From the NCBI GenBank assembly GCA_021827745.1, contig JAKAUI010000023.1, positions 1 through 40,026 on the forward strand: a stretch of DNA of 40,026 nucleotides, written 5' to 3'. Positions 8,150 through 15,863 of the stretch are shown one piece after another. Below the pieces are notes generated by a model. It did no database searches. It was not told where the DNA came from and saw nothing but the letters and a program-made list of their open reading frames with translations. The position numbers and the translations under genes were made by a program. Within the stretch, counting starts at the first letter, position 1; each line of letters opens with the position of its first letter. Source of the stretch: Bacillota bacterium. GTDB lineage: Bacteria; Bacillota; Sulfobacillia; JAJZYS01; JAJZLH01.

Positions 8150-8317
8150 CTAGAGGCTGGCTGTGATCTTCCCGAAAATGACTCCGATGGCGCTACCGAG
8201 GCCGGTCAGGGCCGCAATCAAGGCGACGGCGATCAGAGCGATGATCAGTGCGTATTCCACCATGCCCTGGCCACGCTGGTTGCGCAGGACGTTCCATAAA
8301 GACGCGAATGACATCAT
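8150..8317 (-). CDS. flp: Flp-type major pilin
   Basis: 55 residues, a typical Flp size. The short N-terminal leader MMSFASLWNVLRNQRGQG is followed by MVEYALIIALIAVALIAALT, the class III prepilin motif with the conserved Glu-Tyr pair. A glycine-containing hydrophobic tail ends KITASL. Cleavage should fall after the glycine before MVEY, carried out by the prepilin peptidase encoded at 13432-14166. The ribosome-binding site GGAAGGAGGT lies 8 bases upstream of the first of two ATGs. The gene is the first of the Tad operon and directly follows the cyclic-di-GMP riboswitch and its terminator. Confidence 0.95.
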   Translation of the reverse strand: MMSFASLWNVLRNQRGQGMVEYALIIALIAVALIAALTGLGSAIGVIFGKITASL

Positions 8318-8349
8318 CTGGCAAACCTCCTTCCCATACGTCCCGAGAA

Positions 8350-8386
8350 AGAGGAAAGCCCCCCCGCCCGTCTAGGCGGAGAAGCT
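8350..8386 (-). terminator. Intrinsic terminator of the cyclic-di-GMP riboswitch
   Basis: On the minus strand AGCTTCTCCGCC (8375-8386) pairs along all 12 positions, three of them G-U, with GGCGGGGGGGCT (8357-8368) around a six-base loop. TTCCTCTTTCTC follows. It lies after the aptamer and before the flp ribosome-binding site, so it can stop transcription before the pilus operon. Its 5' arm overlaps an 8-base segment exactly complementary to aptamer bases 8439-8446. Confidence 0.85.
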
Positions 8387-8402
8387 CTTAGGCTCCCGAC
8401 AC

Positions 8403-8492
8403 GCCCGTTCGGCAACCCGGCTGCCTGTCTCTGGATGTAGAGCTTCAGGCCCGTGGTTTTGCGTCCACGCCTTTCGACGTGTTTGCCTTTCT
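8403..8492 (-). ncRNA. Cyclic-di-GMP-I (GEMM-I) riboswitch aptamer
   Basis: Read on the minus strand, the element shows the class I hallmarks in order: AAAGGCAAAC; a stem CACGTC-GAAA-GGCGTG closed by a GAAA tetraloop; GGACGCAAA; a second helix GCCTG...CAGGC containing CTCT...AGAG; and AGCCGGGTTGCC. These match the conserved core of the GEMM-I aptamer (known from Vibrio Vc2) in sequence and pairing. It sits in the leader of the Tad operon and is followed by a terminator, so it should control pilus expression by sensing the second messenger cyclic-di-GMP. It also accounts for most of the non-coding stretch 8318-8582. Confidence 0.93.
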
Positions 8493-8515
8493 CGCTGGAC
8501 ATTCAATTTGCCATC

Positions 8516-8544
8516 ACTTTTCGGCTACGGCGGACAGATGTCAA
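8516..8544 (-). promoter_or_regulatory. Candidate promoter of the riboswitch-Tad operon
   Basis: A perfect TTGACA (8539-8544) stands 17 bases before AAAAGT (8516-8521), a weak -10 box. The predicted start near 8509 falls just upstream of the aptamer. The stretch lies between the aroKB stop and the riboswitch. Confidence 0.4.
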
Positions 8545-8582
8545 GTAGGTTGGTCACATTTCTAAAACTTTCCCGCAGAGGA

Positions 8583-10094
8583 TCAGGGGCGCCCTGCCTC
8601 TTCAGCAAGTCGCCTGAGATCCTGATCGGTGGCGGCGGCCAGATAGGGATGGCCGGGGCGCTGCAGCAGCACCAGCCGTTTCCCGCCGTCCGAGCGCTTC
8701 TTATCCAGCCCCATCGGCTGCATCAGCTGGTCTGGGGGCACATCCGTGTCGATCGGCAGGCCAAAGCGCAAGAGCAGCTGCTCCACCCGCCGCACCAGTC
8801 CGTCCGCCCGTCCCTGGGGGGCCCCGTAGCGCAGGATGGCGCAGAGCCCCACGGCCACAGCGTGGCCGTGGGACATCTGATAGCCGGTGGCCTGCTCCAG
8901 AGCGTGGCCGATGGTGTGGCCGAGGTTGAGGTAGGTGCGCTCCGCCTCTTCTTTGGGATCAGCCGCCACGATCGTCATCTTGACCGAAAGCGCCCGGCGG
9001 GCGACCGGTTCCAGGTCTTCCGGAGTCGCCGGCCAGGCCATCTCCTCAAGCGCCTCCAAGGCAGCGTCCCCTTCCAGTAGGGCCGCCTTCACGATCTCCG
9101 CCATGGCGTCGGCCAGCACCGCAGGCGTGAGACTGGCCCAGAACTCGGGGTCCACCACGGTCAGACGCGGCATGTGAAAGGCGCCGACCAGATTCTTGCC
9201 CTCCGCCAGGTCAACACCCACCTTCCCGCCGATGCCGGCATCGACCGCCGCCAGAAGCGTGGTCGGCACGTCGATCAAGGGCAGGCCGCGCAGATAGGTC
9301 GCGGCCAGAAAGCCGGCCACGTCCAGGGTCACACCGCCGCCGACGGCGAACACGGTGGTGGTGCGGTCAAAGGCCTGCTCGGCTGCCCATGCGTAGAGGG
9401 CGCGCACGCTGTCTAAGGTCTTCTTGTCCTCATGGTCGTCGAAGGAGCGAAGCGGCACGTCCGGCAGGACCCGGCCAATCTCACCGCCCCAGTGCCTGGC
9501 GATCGGCCCGGCGATCACCACGCCGGCTCGACCCGGTGCGAAACGAGCCAGGTGATGGCGGCTGCCGCGGCCCCAGAGCACCCCAGGGCCAACCCACTCC
9601 ACCTCCTGCAGGTAGCGACCCACCTGGCGCGCCACCGCCTCGGCCTCCGCTTCGGCATCGAAGGCGGCCTCGGCGACACGGGAGAAAATCGGCCGCCGCC
9701 TGAGGTTGATGTCGTCCAGTCGAGCGGCCAGGTTGCCGCGCAGAAGTGGGCGGCTGTCGTCCCCGGACAGTCTGCGCACCAAGGTGGTCAGAGAAGGCCT
9801 CAGCCAGATCACCCGCCACTCCCTGAGCAGCTGGGCGTTTCGCGGATCGTCGAGGCTGCCGCCGCCCAGGGCCAGAAGTCCATCATGCTCGCCGCTGACC
9901 CGGGTCAGGATCCGATGCTCCAGCGTGCGAAAGGCGTCCAGGCCGAGCCGGTCGATCAGGCCGGCGACCTCTGAGCCTGCCTCCCGACTGACCTCGTCAT
10001 CGAGGTCCAAGAACGGGACGTCCAGTTCCTGTGCCAATAGTCTCCCGACCATGCTCTTGCCGGCGCCTGGCAGGCCCGTCAGGGCAACTTTCAA
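8583..10094 (-). CDS. aroKB: Bifunctional shikimate kinase / 3-dehydroquinate synthase
   Basis: 503 residues, a fusion. Residues 1 to about 165 are shikimate kinase: GLPGAGKSMVGRLLAQEL (Walker A), PFLDLDDEV, LALGGGSL and the lid RPLLRG. From about 170 onward is 3-dehydroquinate synthase: FAVGGGVTLDVAGFLAATY, DVPTTLLAAVDAGIGGKVGV, then the metal-binding residues in AEIVKAALLEG, NLGHTIGHALE and MSHGHAVAVG. It catalyses steps 2 and 5 of the shikimate pathway. The same fusion order is known in Thermotoga. Start is TTG, overlapping the aroC stop by four bases (TTGA), with AAAGGCGG 8 bases upstream. Confidence 0.95.
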   Translation of the reverse strand: MKVALTGLPGAGKSMVGRLLAQELDVPFLDLDDEVSREAGSEVAGLIDRLGLDAFRTLEHRILTRVSGEHDGLLALGGGSLDDPRNAQLLREWRVIWLRPSLTTLVRRLSGDDSRPLLRGNLAARLDDINLRRRPIFSRVAEAAFDAEAEAEAVARQVGRYLQEVEWVGPGVLWGRGSRHHLARFAPGRAGVVIAGPIARHWGGEIGRVLPDVPLRSFDDHEDKKTLDSVRALYAWAAEQAFDRTTTVFAVGGGVTLDVAGFLAATYLRGLPLIDVPTTLLAAVDAGIGGKVGVDLAEGKNLVGAFHMPRLTVVDPEFWASLTPAVLADAMAEIVKAALLEGDAALEALEEMAWPATPEDLEPVARRALSVKMTIVAADPKEEAERTYLNLGHTIGHALEQATGYQMSHGHAVAVGLCAILRYGAPQGRADGLVRRVEQLLLRFGLPIDTDVPPDQLMQPMGLDKKRSDGGKRLVLLQRPGHPYLAAATDQDLRRLAEEAGRP

Positions 10095-11239
10095 CTGTGT
10101 AACCGCCTTTCATAGGCCGCTTTGGCCCGCTTCAGCTCCGTTAGGGTGTCGGCACCGAACTTCTCGGTGAGCGCAGTCGCCAGCACGAGCGCCATCACCG
10201 CTTCAGCCACCACCCCCGCCGCCGGCAAGGCGACCACATCGGAACGCTCGACCTGGGCGTCAAACGGCTGGTGGGTGATCAGATCGGCGCTCATGAGCGG
10301 CCGGCGGAGGCTGGAAAGAGGCTTCATCGCCGCCCTCAGCCGGATCGGTTGGCCGTTTGACATGCCGCCTTCAATGCCGCCGGCTCGATTGGTGGGTCGG
10401 GTGAAGCCCTGACCGGGGGTGAAGGCGATCGGATCGTGCACCGCAGAGCCGCGCTGTTCGGCAGACCACCAGGCGTCTCCGACCTCGGCCCCCTTGATCG
10501 CCGGGATGGACACCATGGCGGAGGCGAGCTGAGCGTCAAGGCGGCGGTCGTAGTGGGCGTGGGAGCCGAGCCCCACCGGCACGCCGAAGGCCACCACCTC
10601 GATCACTCCGCCTAGGGTGTCGCCGGCGGACTTCGCCCGGTCGATGGCCTCGATCATGGCCACCTCTGCCTCGGGGTCGGCGCAGCGCACCGGCGAGCGG
10701 TCGATCCGGGCCAAATCCGCCGGCCCCAAGTGGGCGCTGCGGGCGCGAACCCCGCCCAAAGACACCACATGCGAGATCACCTGGATGCGACAGGAGCCCA
10801 ACAGCGCCTTAGCCAGGGCGCCAAGGCCGACCCGCATGGCCGTCTCGCGGGCAGACGCCCGCTCCAGAATGTCGCGGGCGTCGGCGCGCTGGTACTTGAG
10901 CGCCCCGGCCAGGTCGGCGTGGCCGGGCCTGGGCTTGGTCACGGCCGGTCCCACCGGCGGCCCGAACTGGGCCATGCGCTCTTTCCAGTGCGCAAAGTCG
11001 CGGTTATGGATCAGCAGCGCAATCGGAGATCCGATCGACTCCCCGAAGCGGATACCGGACAAGATCTCTGCCCGGTCCCGTTCGATCTGCATGCGGCCGC
11101 CCCTGCCATAGCCCATCTGGCGGCGTGCGAGATCTCGGTCGATCGCCCGCTGGCTGATCTTCACACCCGCCGGCATGCCCTCCAGGATGCCCACCAAGGC
11201 AGGGCCATGGGACTCTCCCGCGGTCAGGATCCGGATCAT
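10091..11239 (-). CDS. aroC: Chorismate synthase
   Basis: 382 residues, normal for the family. MIRILTAGESHGPALVGILE at the N-terminus, RQMGYGRGGRMQIE, RPGHADLAGALKY and RASARETAMRVG are classic chorismate synthase signatures, as is GGIEGGMSNG. The FMN-dependent cytoplasmic enzyme converts EPSP to chorismate. The ATG has GAGGAAAG next to it. It lies directly upstream of aroKB and 120 bases after the membrane protein at 11360-13312; no terminator is visible in that gap. Confidence 0.97.
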   Translation of the reverse strand: MIRILTAGESHGPALVGILEGMPAGVKISQRAIDRDLARRQMGYGRGGRMQIERDRAEILSGIRFGESIGSPIALLIHNRDFAHWKERMAQFGPPVGPAVTKPRPGHADLAGALKYQRADARDILERASARETAMRVGLGALAKALLGSCRIQVISHVVSLGGVRARSAHLGPADLARIDRSPVRCADPEAEVAMIEAIDRAKSAGDTLGGVIEVVAFGVPVGLGSHAHYDRRLDAQLASAMVSIPAIKGAEVGDAWWSAEQRGSAVHDPIAFTPGQGFTRPTNRAGGIEGGMSNGQPIRLRAAMKPLSSLRRPLMSADLITHQPFDAQVERSDVVALPAAGVVAEAVMALVLATALTEKFGADTLTELKRAKAAYERRLHS

Positions 11240-11359
11240 CTTTCCTCTGTCTCCCTAACGTCCTGCTCTAGATCGGTCGGGTCTCGCACCATGTTCCCCA
11301 TCGGCTGCGCACTTCCTGGCAGAGGGCGCAGCCACCAGCCGTTTCGTCTCGTGCCGAGC

Positions 11360-13312
11360 CTAGCCTTGCTTCAGTTCGTAGACGGTCAGCTGCGGGCTCG
11401 AGAAGAAGACGCTGGGAGCCGCATGGTGCGCCTCCCAGCTGGTGAGCCAGCGCTGGACCAAGATCGTGTCCTGACGATCGACCCGGGCGTAGGCCAGGCC
11501 CGCCGTTCCCAGATTGGCAACGTGATAGCGGTGGTTCACGAACAAGAAGATCTCGCTCTGGCCAATCGGGTAGGAAGGTCGGCCGCCGCCCGGCACATAC
11601 TGGGGCCAAGCTCCAGGTGTGCTCGGCGACACATGGGCCACGAACGCCGGGGCATCGATCTGGAAGCCCTGGCCCAGGGCGAAGGCGTAGCCGAGATCGT
11701 TCGAGACGGCAAGCCACCTGTCTGGCGGCTGCGTGTCGGTGATCTTTACCCAGGCAGCGACGAAGGCATCCGACGTCATCGAGTACGGAGTGAGCGGCTT
11801 CGGCGGGTAGCTCCTGAGGGCAAAAACCGAGACGGCGATGGCTGCCAAGAGAGAGACCCACTTGGCCCACCGACCCGAGACCATCCAGGCCACCACCTCT
11901 TCCAGGAGCCACCAGCCCATGGCCAGTCCCAGCCCTTCGGTGAAGGCCACGAAGTTGCCGCTGCGCTGGGAGAGCAGGGCCGACTGCACGCCGAAGCGGG
12001 GCAGCTGCTGAACGAACAGCGCACCACAGAGTGCGAGCAGCGCCACCAGAGGAACGGCGATCACCGTGCCCTCGCGTCGGCGAAGCAGGTGGAACAGAAA
12101 GAGGGCCAGGCAGGCGCCAGCGGAGACGGCGGCGACGGCCGTGAGAGGGGGGGCCACGGCGCCGCTGTGGCTCACCAAGAAGGCCGCTGACGAGCCGTAC
12201 AGGGGGATGCCGAGCGCTCGTGGCAAGACGATGGGAAGGGCGACGAGAATGGCCGCAAGCGGCACCCAGCGCAGATACCAGCCCAGCACCCGGCGGTCGA
12301 TCCCGCTTGCCATCCAGCCGCCGAGCGTCCCCGCGATGGCCGCAATGCTCGCATTGAGCAGTGGGATCGGATGGACGAGTCCGGCCACGGCCAAGAGCGA
12401 CACGGCCGTCCACCGCCATCCAGCGTGCTCGTGATCGGTCCACGATCGGTACACGAAGTAGGCGGTGGGCAAGGCAAACACGCTGCCGAACTCCTGGGCC
12501 AAGGAGGCCGCCTGCCGATCGACTGTATAGGGAAACAGGAAGGTGAGACTGCCGTAGCAGAGCATGGCGATGATGCCCGGTGCCACCTTGCCCGAAAGCC
12601 GGTACGCCGTATACCCCAACGTCAACACCATGGCCACACCGACGGCCGGTCCGAAGAACTTCTCAAGCAGGATCGGGTTGGTAGCGCCGAGCTGGCTCCA
12701 CTCGGCCATGACCAGAAGGTAGCCGCGGGGATAGATGCCATCGGGAAACAGCCGTCCTAATTGGATGTCCTTCATCCAGGCGAGAAGGACGTAGGCGTCG
12801 GAATAGGGCAGAGCAGCGTGCAGCCAATTCTGCCAAAAGCGCATCCAGGCCGCCACTGCCACCACGCCGGTTGTGGCAAGGGCGGCGATGGCCCCGTACC
12901 AGGACCAGCGGCGGCGACTTTGGGCCCTCTGTTCGGGGGCAGGCCGACGCCGTCTCGCCAAAAAGCCAGAGGGCAGGGCCGTGAGTTCATTCAGGTCGGC
13001 CAGCAGGCGGCTGCTGACCGTCGTGTTGGCGCCCAGGCTTGGAGTGCTCGCAACGCCGCTCGGGACACCGAGACGGAGCAGCACCAGAACGGCAGCCAGC
13101 GACATCCAGTTCAAGATGCCGATGGCCGTGAGCAGGTAGCCGGCAACGATCAGCACGAGCAACATGCGCGTGGCATTGGACACCAGTCGGTCAATTCGCT
13201 CCATCCCTGAAAACTGAACCAGCGCGAATGTGGGCCACCAGACCAGCACCACCACTCCGATCGCCACCATGCTGGTCACAGTCTCCAAGATGGACGCAAG
13301 CGGCAGCGGCAC
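11360..13312 (-). CDS. Large multi-pass membrane protein, family paralogue 1 (unknown function)
   Basis: 650 residues with many hydrophobic segments (about 12) and a C-terminal soluble domain of about 150 residues. I chose the GTG at 13310-13312, with AGGGGAGG 8 bases upstream, because the N-terminus then lines up with the paralogue at 22275-24269. A longer GTG start at 13384 is possible. The two share long near-identical stretches such as SDAYV..WMK, GIYPRG, EKFFGPAVG.AMVL, VAPGI.AM, FPY.VDRQAA and LVHPIPLLNA. The acidic SDAY motif after the first helices recalls the first-loop acidic motif of GT-C glycosyltransferases; this is only a hypothesis. It sits between the prepilin peptidase and aroC, apart from the exopolysaccharide block. 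Confidence 0.8.
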   Translation of the reverse strand: MPLPLASILETVTSMVAIGVVVLVWWPTFALVQFSGMERIDRLVSNATRMLLVLIVAGYLLTAIGILNWMSLAAVLVLLRLGVPSGVASTPSLGANTTVSSRLLADLNELTALPSGFLARRRRPAPEQRAQSRRRWSWYGAIAALATTGVVAVAAWMRFWQNWLHAALPYSDAYVLLAWMKDIQLGRLFPDGIYPRGYLLVMAEWSQLGATNPILLEKFFGPAVGVAMVLTLGYTAYRLSGKVAPGIIAMLCYGSLTFLFPYTVDRQAASLAQEFGSVFALPTAYFVYRSWTDHEHAGWRWTAVSLLAVAGLVHPIPLLNASIAAIAGTLGGWMASGIDRRVLGWYLRWVPLAAILVALPIVLPRALGIPLYGSSAAFLVSHSGAVAPPLTAVAAVSAGACLALFLFHLLRRREGTVIAVPLVALLALCGALFVQQLPRFGVQSALLSQRSGNFVAFTEGLGLAMGWWLLEEVVAWMVSGRWAKWVSLLAAIAVSVFALRSYPPKPLTPYSMTSDAFVAAWVKITDTQPPDRWLAVSNDLGYAFALGQGFQIDAPAFVAHVSPSTPGAWPQYVPGGGRPSYPIGQSEIFLFVNHRYHVANLGTAGLAYARVDRQDTILVQRWLTSWEAHHAAPSVFFSSPQLTVYELKQG

Positions 13313-13431
13313 TGGCTCTCCCTCCCCTCGACCGATCGCGCACCGCACCTGTCGTCCGAAAACCGGTCTTAGTCCCTCTCGCACCCGACGGCAGGATCGA
13401 AGCGGCCAGGTCAGCTTCGACCCTCAGCTCG

Positions 13432-14166
13432 CTAGGGCAGGCCCGGTCCACCCCAAAACGGCACCCCGCCCAGGCGCAGGCTGAGCACGAGGGCGGCTGC
13501 CCCCGCCAGGTACGGAGCCAGGGCAAAGCTGTCATGGGGGCGGCGCCTGCGGCTGAGCAGCATCACGCCAGCCCAGGAGCCGGCAGCGATGAAAGCGGCC
13601 AAGAGAGCTAAAACGCCGGCCAGGGGGCCCAAGAACAGTCCGATTACGGCCGCCAGCTTGACATCTCCCCCGCCCAGGCCCCCGCGGCTGAAAACAGCCA
13701 ATAAGAGCGCCAGTCCGCCCAGGGTCAGGGCACCGAATCCGATTGACTGCCACGGTGCCGGCGGCCAGGCCAGAGCGCTCACCAGGGCGCCTAGGACAGC
13801 CACCAGGAGCAGCCGGTCTGGCACCAGCCGCGCCTCCAAGTCGGTCCAGGTCACGAGCCCGAGCACGACCAAAAACACGGCTGCTGGAACCGCCTGCCGC
13901 CAGTCCGAAAATAGCCATCCACCGCATAGCGCAAGTACGCCGGCCAAAAGCGCCATCAGGCGCTCCCGTCGCGGCGGCTTCGTCCCACAGCGCGCACAGG
14001 CGCTGCCGGGTATCCCCAGCCATGCCCAGGACGACAGCGGTGCCTGGCAGTTCTCGCAGCTTCGGTGCCAGGGCCGACTGACGGTCGGATCAAGCCACCT
14101 GCGGGTCTCTACCGCGAGGACCAGTCCCAGTGCCGTTCCGCCGACCAGCAGCAAGATCAGACTCAT
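13432..14166 (-). CDS. Prepilin peptidase (type IV leader peptidase)
   Basis: 244 residues, the full two-domain form. Two CxxC pairs (CENCQAP and CARCGTKP) lie in the N-terminal cytoplasmic zinc-binding loop. The catalytic aspartates are in TWTDLEARLVPD and GLGGGDVKLAAVIG. Hydrophobic helices fill the rest. It cleaves and often N-methylates prepilin leaders at the membrane; the Flp and TadE proteins of the neighbouring operon are its likely substrates. The ATG overlaps the aroE stop (ATGA). Confidence 0.95.
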   Translation of the reverse strand: MSLILLLVGGTALGLVLAVETRRWLDPTVSRPWHRSCENCQAPLSSWAWLGIPGSACARCGTKPPRRERLMALLAGVLALCGGWLFSDWRQAVPAAVFLVVLGLVTWTDLEARLVPDRLLLVAVLGALVSALAWPPAPWQSIGFGALTLGGLALLLAVFSRGGLGGGDVKLAAVIGLFLGPLAGVLALLAAFIAAGSWAGVMLLSRRRRPHDSFALAPYLAGAAALVLSLRLGGVPFWGGPGLP

Positions 14167-14981
14167 GAGGCGCTCTTCGCCTCCTCCTCGACCAGCAGGC
14201 GCAGGTGGGCGAGGAACTCTAGCTCCGGTCCGTGCTCACCGAACCACAGCTCCCAGCTCAGCGCGGCCTGGGCTGCCAGCATCGCCACTCCGGACACCGT
14301 CTTCAGGCCACGGGCCGCCGCTTCCCGCAACAGCTTGGTCGGCGACGGGCGGTAGACAAGGTCGTAGACCCAGGTGGAGGCGCCGAGCCCGTCCAGGTGG
14401 TCGAGCGGCATGACGCCAGCATCTGGCGCCTGTCCCACAGGCGTGGCGTTGACTAAGAGGTCTAAAGCGTCGAGCATCCGGTGTCGATCGTCCCAGGCGA
14501 CGCCTTGAACCTTGGTCTGGTCGACCAGTCTGGACAGGCGTGCCGGGTTCCTCGTGCTGCAGGTGACGGCGCAGCCAAGGCTCTGAAGGCCGCCGACCAC
14601 CGCCCGGGCCGCACCGCCTGCGCCGAGCACCAGAGCGCGCTCCGGCCGGATTGGCAACGTCGCCAAAAAGCCCTCGAGGTCTGTGTTGGCACCATACCAG
14701 CCGTTGGGTCTGCGAACGACGACGTTCACCGCCCCCAACTCGCGGGCCTGGTCGCTGAGCCCTGCCAAAAAGCCGATCACCGACTCCTTGTGCGGGACCG
14801 TCACGTTGAACCCCTGCCACGGCTGCTGCCACATCCGCTCCAACGTGGCTGAAAGCTCTTCCGGGCGAACGGCGAGGCCGACGTACAGTGCGGAACGGCC
14901 TCCTTGCTGGAAGGCTCGCTGATGGATCTGAGGCGACAGGGAGTGGCCGATCGGATAGCCGATCACCCCATAGAGGTCCAC
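14163..14981 (-). CDS. aroE: Shikimate dehydrogenase
   Basis: 272 residues. YGVIGYPIGHSLSPQIHQ at the N-terminus, GFNVTVPHKESV with the catalytic lysine, NTDLEGF, the NADP-binding LVLGAGGAARAVVGGL, and NATPVG identify AroE, which reduces 3-dehydroshikimate. Start is GTG, immediately after the TGA of the deacetylase gene, with GGGGAGG 8 bases upstream. It therefore appears co-transcribed with the exopolysaccharide genes, an unusual partnership. Confidence 0.96.
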   Translation of the reverse strand: MDLYGVIGYPIGHSLSPQIHQRAFQQGGRSALYVGLAVRPEELSATLERMWQQPWQGFNVTVPHKESVIGFLAGLSDQARELGAVNVVVRRPNGWYGANTDLEGFLATLPIRPERALVLGAGGAARAVVGGLQSLGCAVTCSTRNPARLSRLVDQTKVQGVAWDDRHRMLDALDLLVNATPVGQAPDAGVMPLDHLDGLGASTWVYDLVYRPSPTKLLREAAARGLKTVSGVAMLAAQAALSWELWFGEHGPELEFLAHLRLLVEEEAKSAS

Positions 14982-15863
14982 TCACTCAGCCTCCCCGATA
15001 GGTCTCAGACCGCCCGAGCCCAGCACCATGCGGGGGGCGAGCTGCGCCGCCTGATCCGTGGCTACCTTGCAGGCCGGCCCCCACGAAATCGCAGACAACA
15101 ACCAGACAAGTTTCTCGGCGAAGGCGTCGGCTCCCGCCGTCATGGAAAAACGCACACTGGCTGGCACTGCGTCCGGAAACTGCCACGTTGGGCGGCCCAC
15201 CTCCCAGGGATGAAGATAGCCCACGGCCGGGTAGCTTTTCGCCGCATAGGAGGCTGCAATCCAGCGGCGGGGCAGGCTGCGCCAGTAGAACCCTCCTCCG
15301 GCGCGCAGGCCGGACCAGGAACGGACCGCGGTCGGAAGTTCGAACAGGTCTCCCGCGTCGGTGGCGATCCGAAGCGGACGGCCGGTCGCGACCGGCTCGC
15401 CGTAGATGCCGTGTCGGCCGTCGAAGATGCTCATGTCGACACGAAAGCCTGTCTTGCGAATTACCTCTGGCGCCCAGGGAACCTTGCGGTCCAGGGACCA
15501 GGTCGGAGCCCTGAAGGCAGTCACCGGCTGACCGGAGAGGTCTTGCAAGAGGCCCCTGGCCCGGCCCAGATCGGCCATCAGACGCTCCTGGCCCAGATCG
15601 ACCAGAAGGTCGTGGGTCCAGCCATGGCAGCCGATCTCGTGGCCGCGCGCGACGATGTCTCGAATCAGGCCCGGATTGTCCTTTGCCACCTCGCCCACAA
15701 CGAAGAAGGTGGCCTGCACACCCGTGTGCGCCAGAATGCTGAGCACCTGCTCGGTCTGAGCCTGCACCAGGGGCTGGCCGGCTCGGCGGTCCACCCACCC
15801 GGCCAGAAGGGTGGCATCGGACCAGCGCTCGACGTCAACGCTCAGGATGTGGCGGGTCACCAT
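14982..15863 (-). CDS. Polysaccharide deacetylase (NodB fold)
   Basis: 293 residues. HILSVDVERW carries the first catalytic Asp, GHEIGCHGWTHD the metal-binding His pair, and FRAPTWSLDRKVPWAPEVI and YLHPWEV match the PEP-CTERM-locus type of deacetylases. These remove acetyl groups from N-acetyl sugars in exopolysaccharides. No signal peptide is visible, which is odd for a polymer-acting enzyme; either it acts inside or export occurs with the complex. I chose the ATG at 15861-15863 with GGAGGATG upstream; a GTG six codons earlier is possible. In Pel systems the deacetylase activity resides in PelA, so this gene may cover half of that role. Confidence 0.88.
   Translation of the reverse strand: MVTRHILSVDVERWSDATLLAGWVDRRAGQPLVQAQTEQVLSILAHTGVQATFFVVGEVAKDNPGLIRDIVARGHEIGCHGWTHDLLVDLGQERLMADLGRARGLLQDLSGQPVTAFRAPTWSLDRKVPWAPEVIRKTGFRVDMSIFDGRHGIYGEPVATGRPLRIATDAGDLFELPTAVRSWSGLRAGGGFYWRSLPRRWIAASYAAKSYPAVGYLHPWEVGRPTWQFPDAVPASVRFSMTAGADAFAEKLVWLLSAISWGPACKVATDQAAQLAPRMVLGSGGLRPIGEAE

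Noticed and set aside
10730-12190. 486-codon plus-strand frame
   Set aside because: Opposite aroC and the large membrane protein; composition is that of an antisense shadow with no domain.
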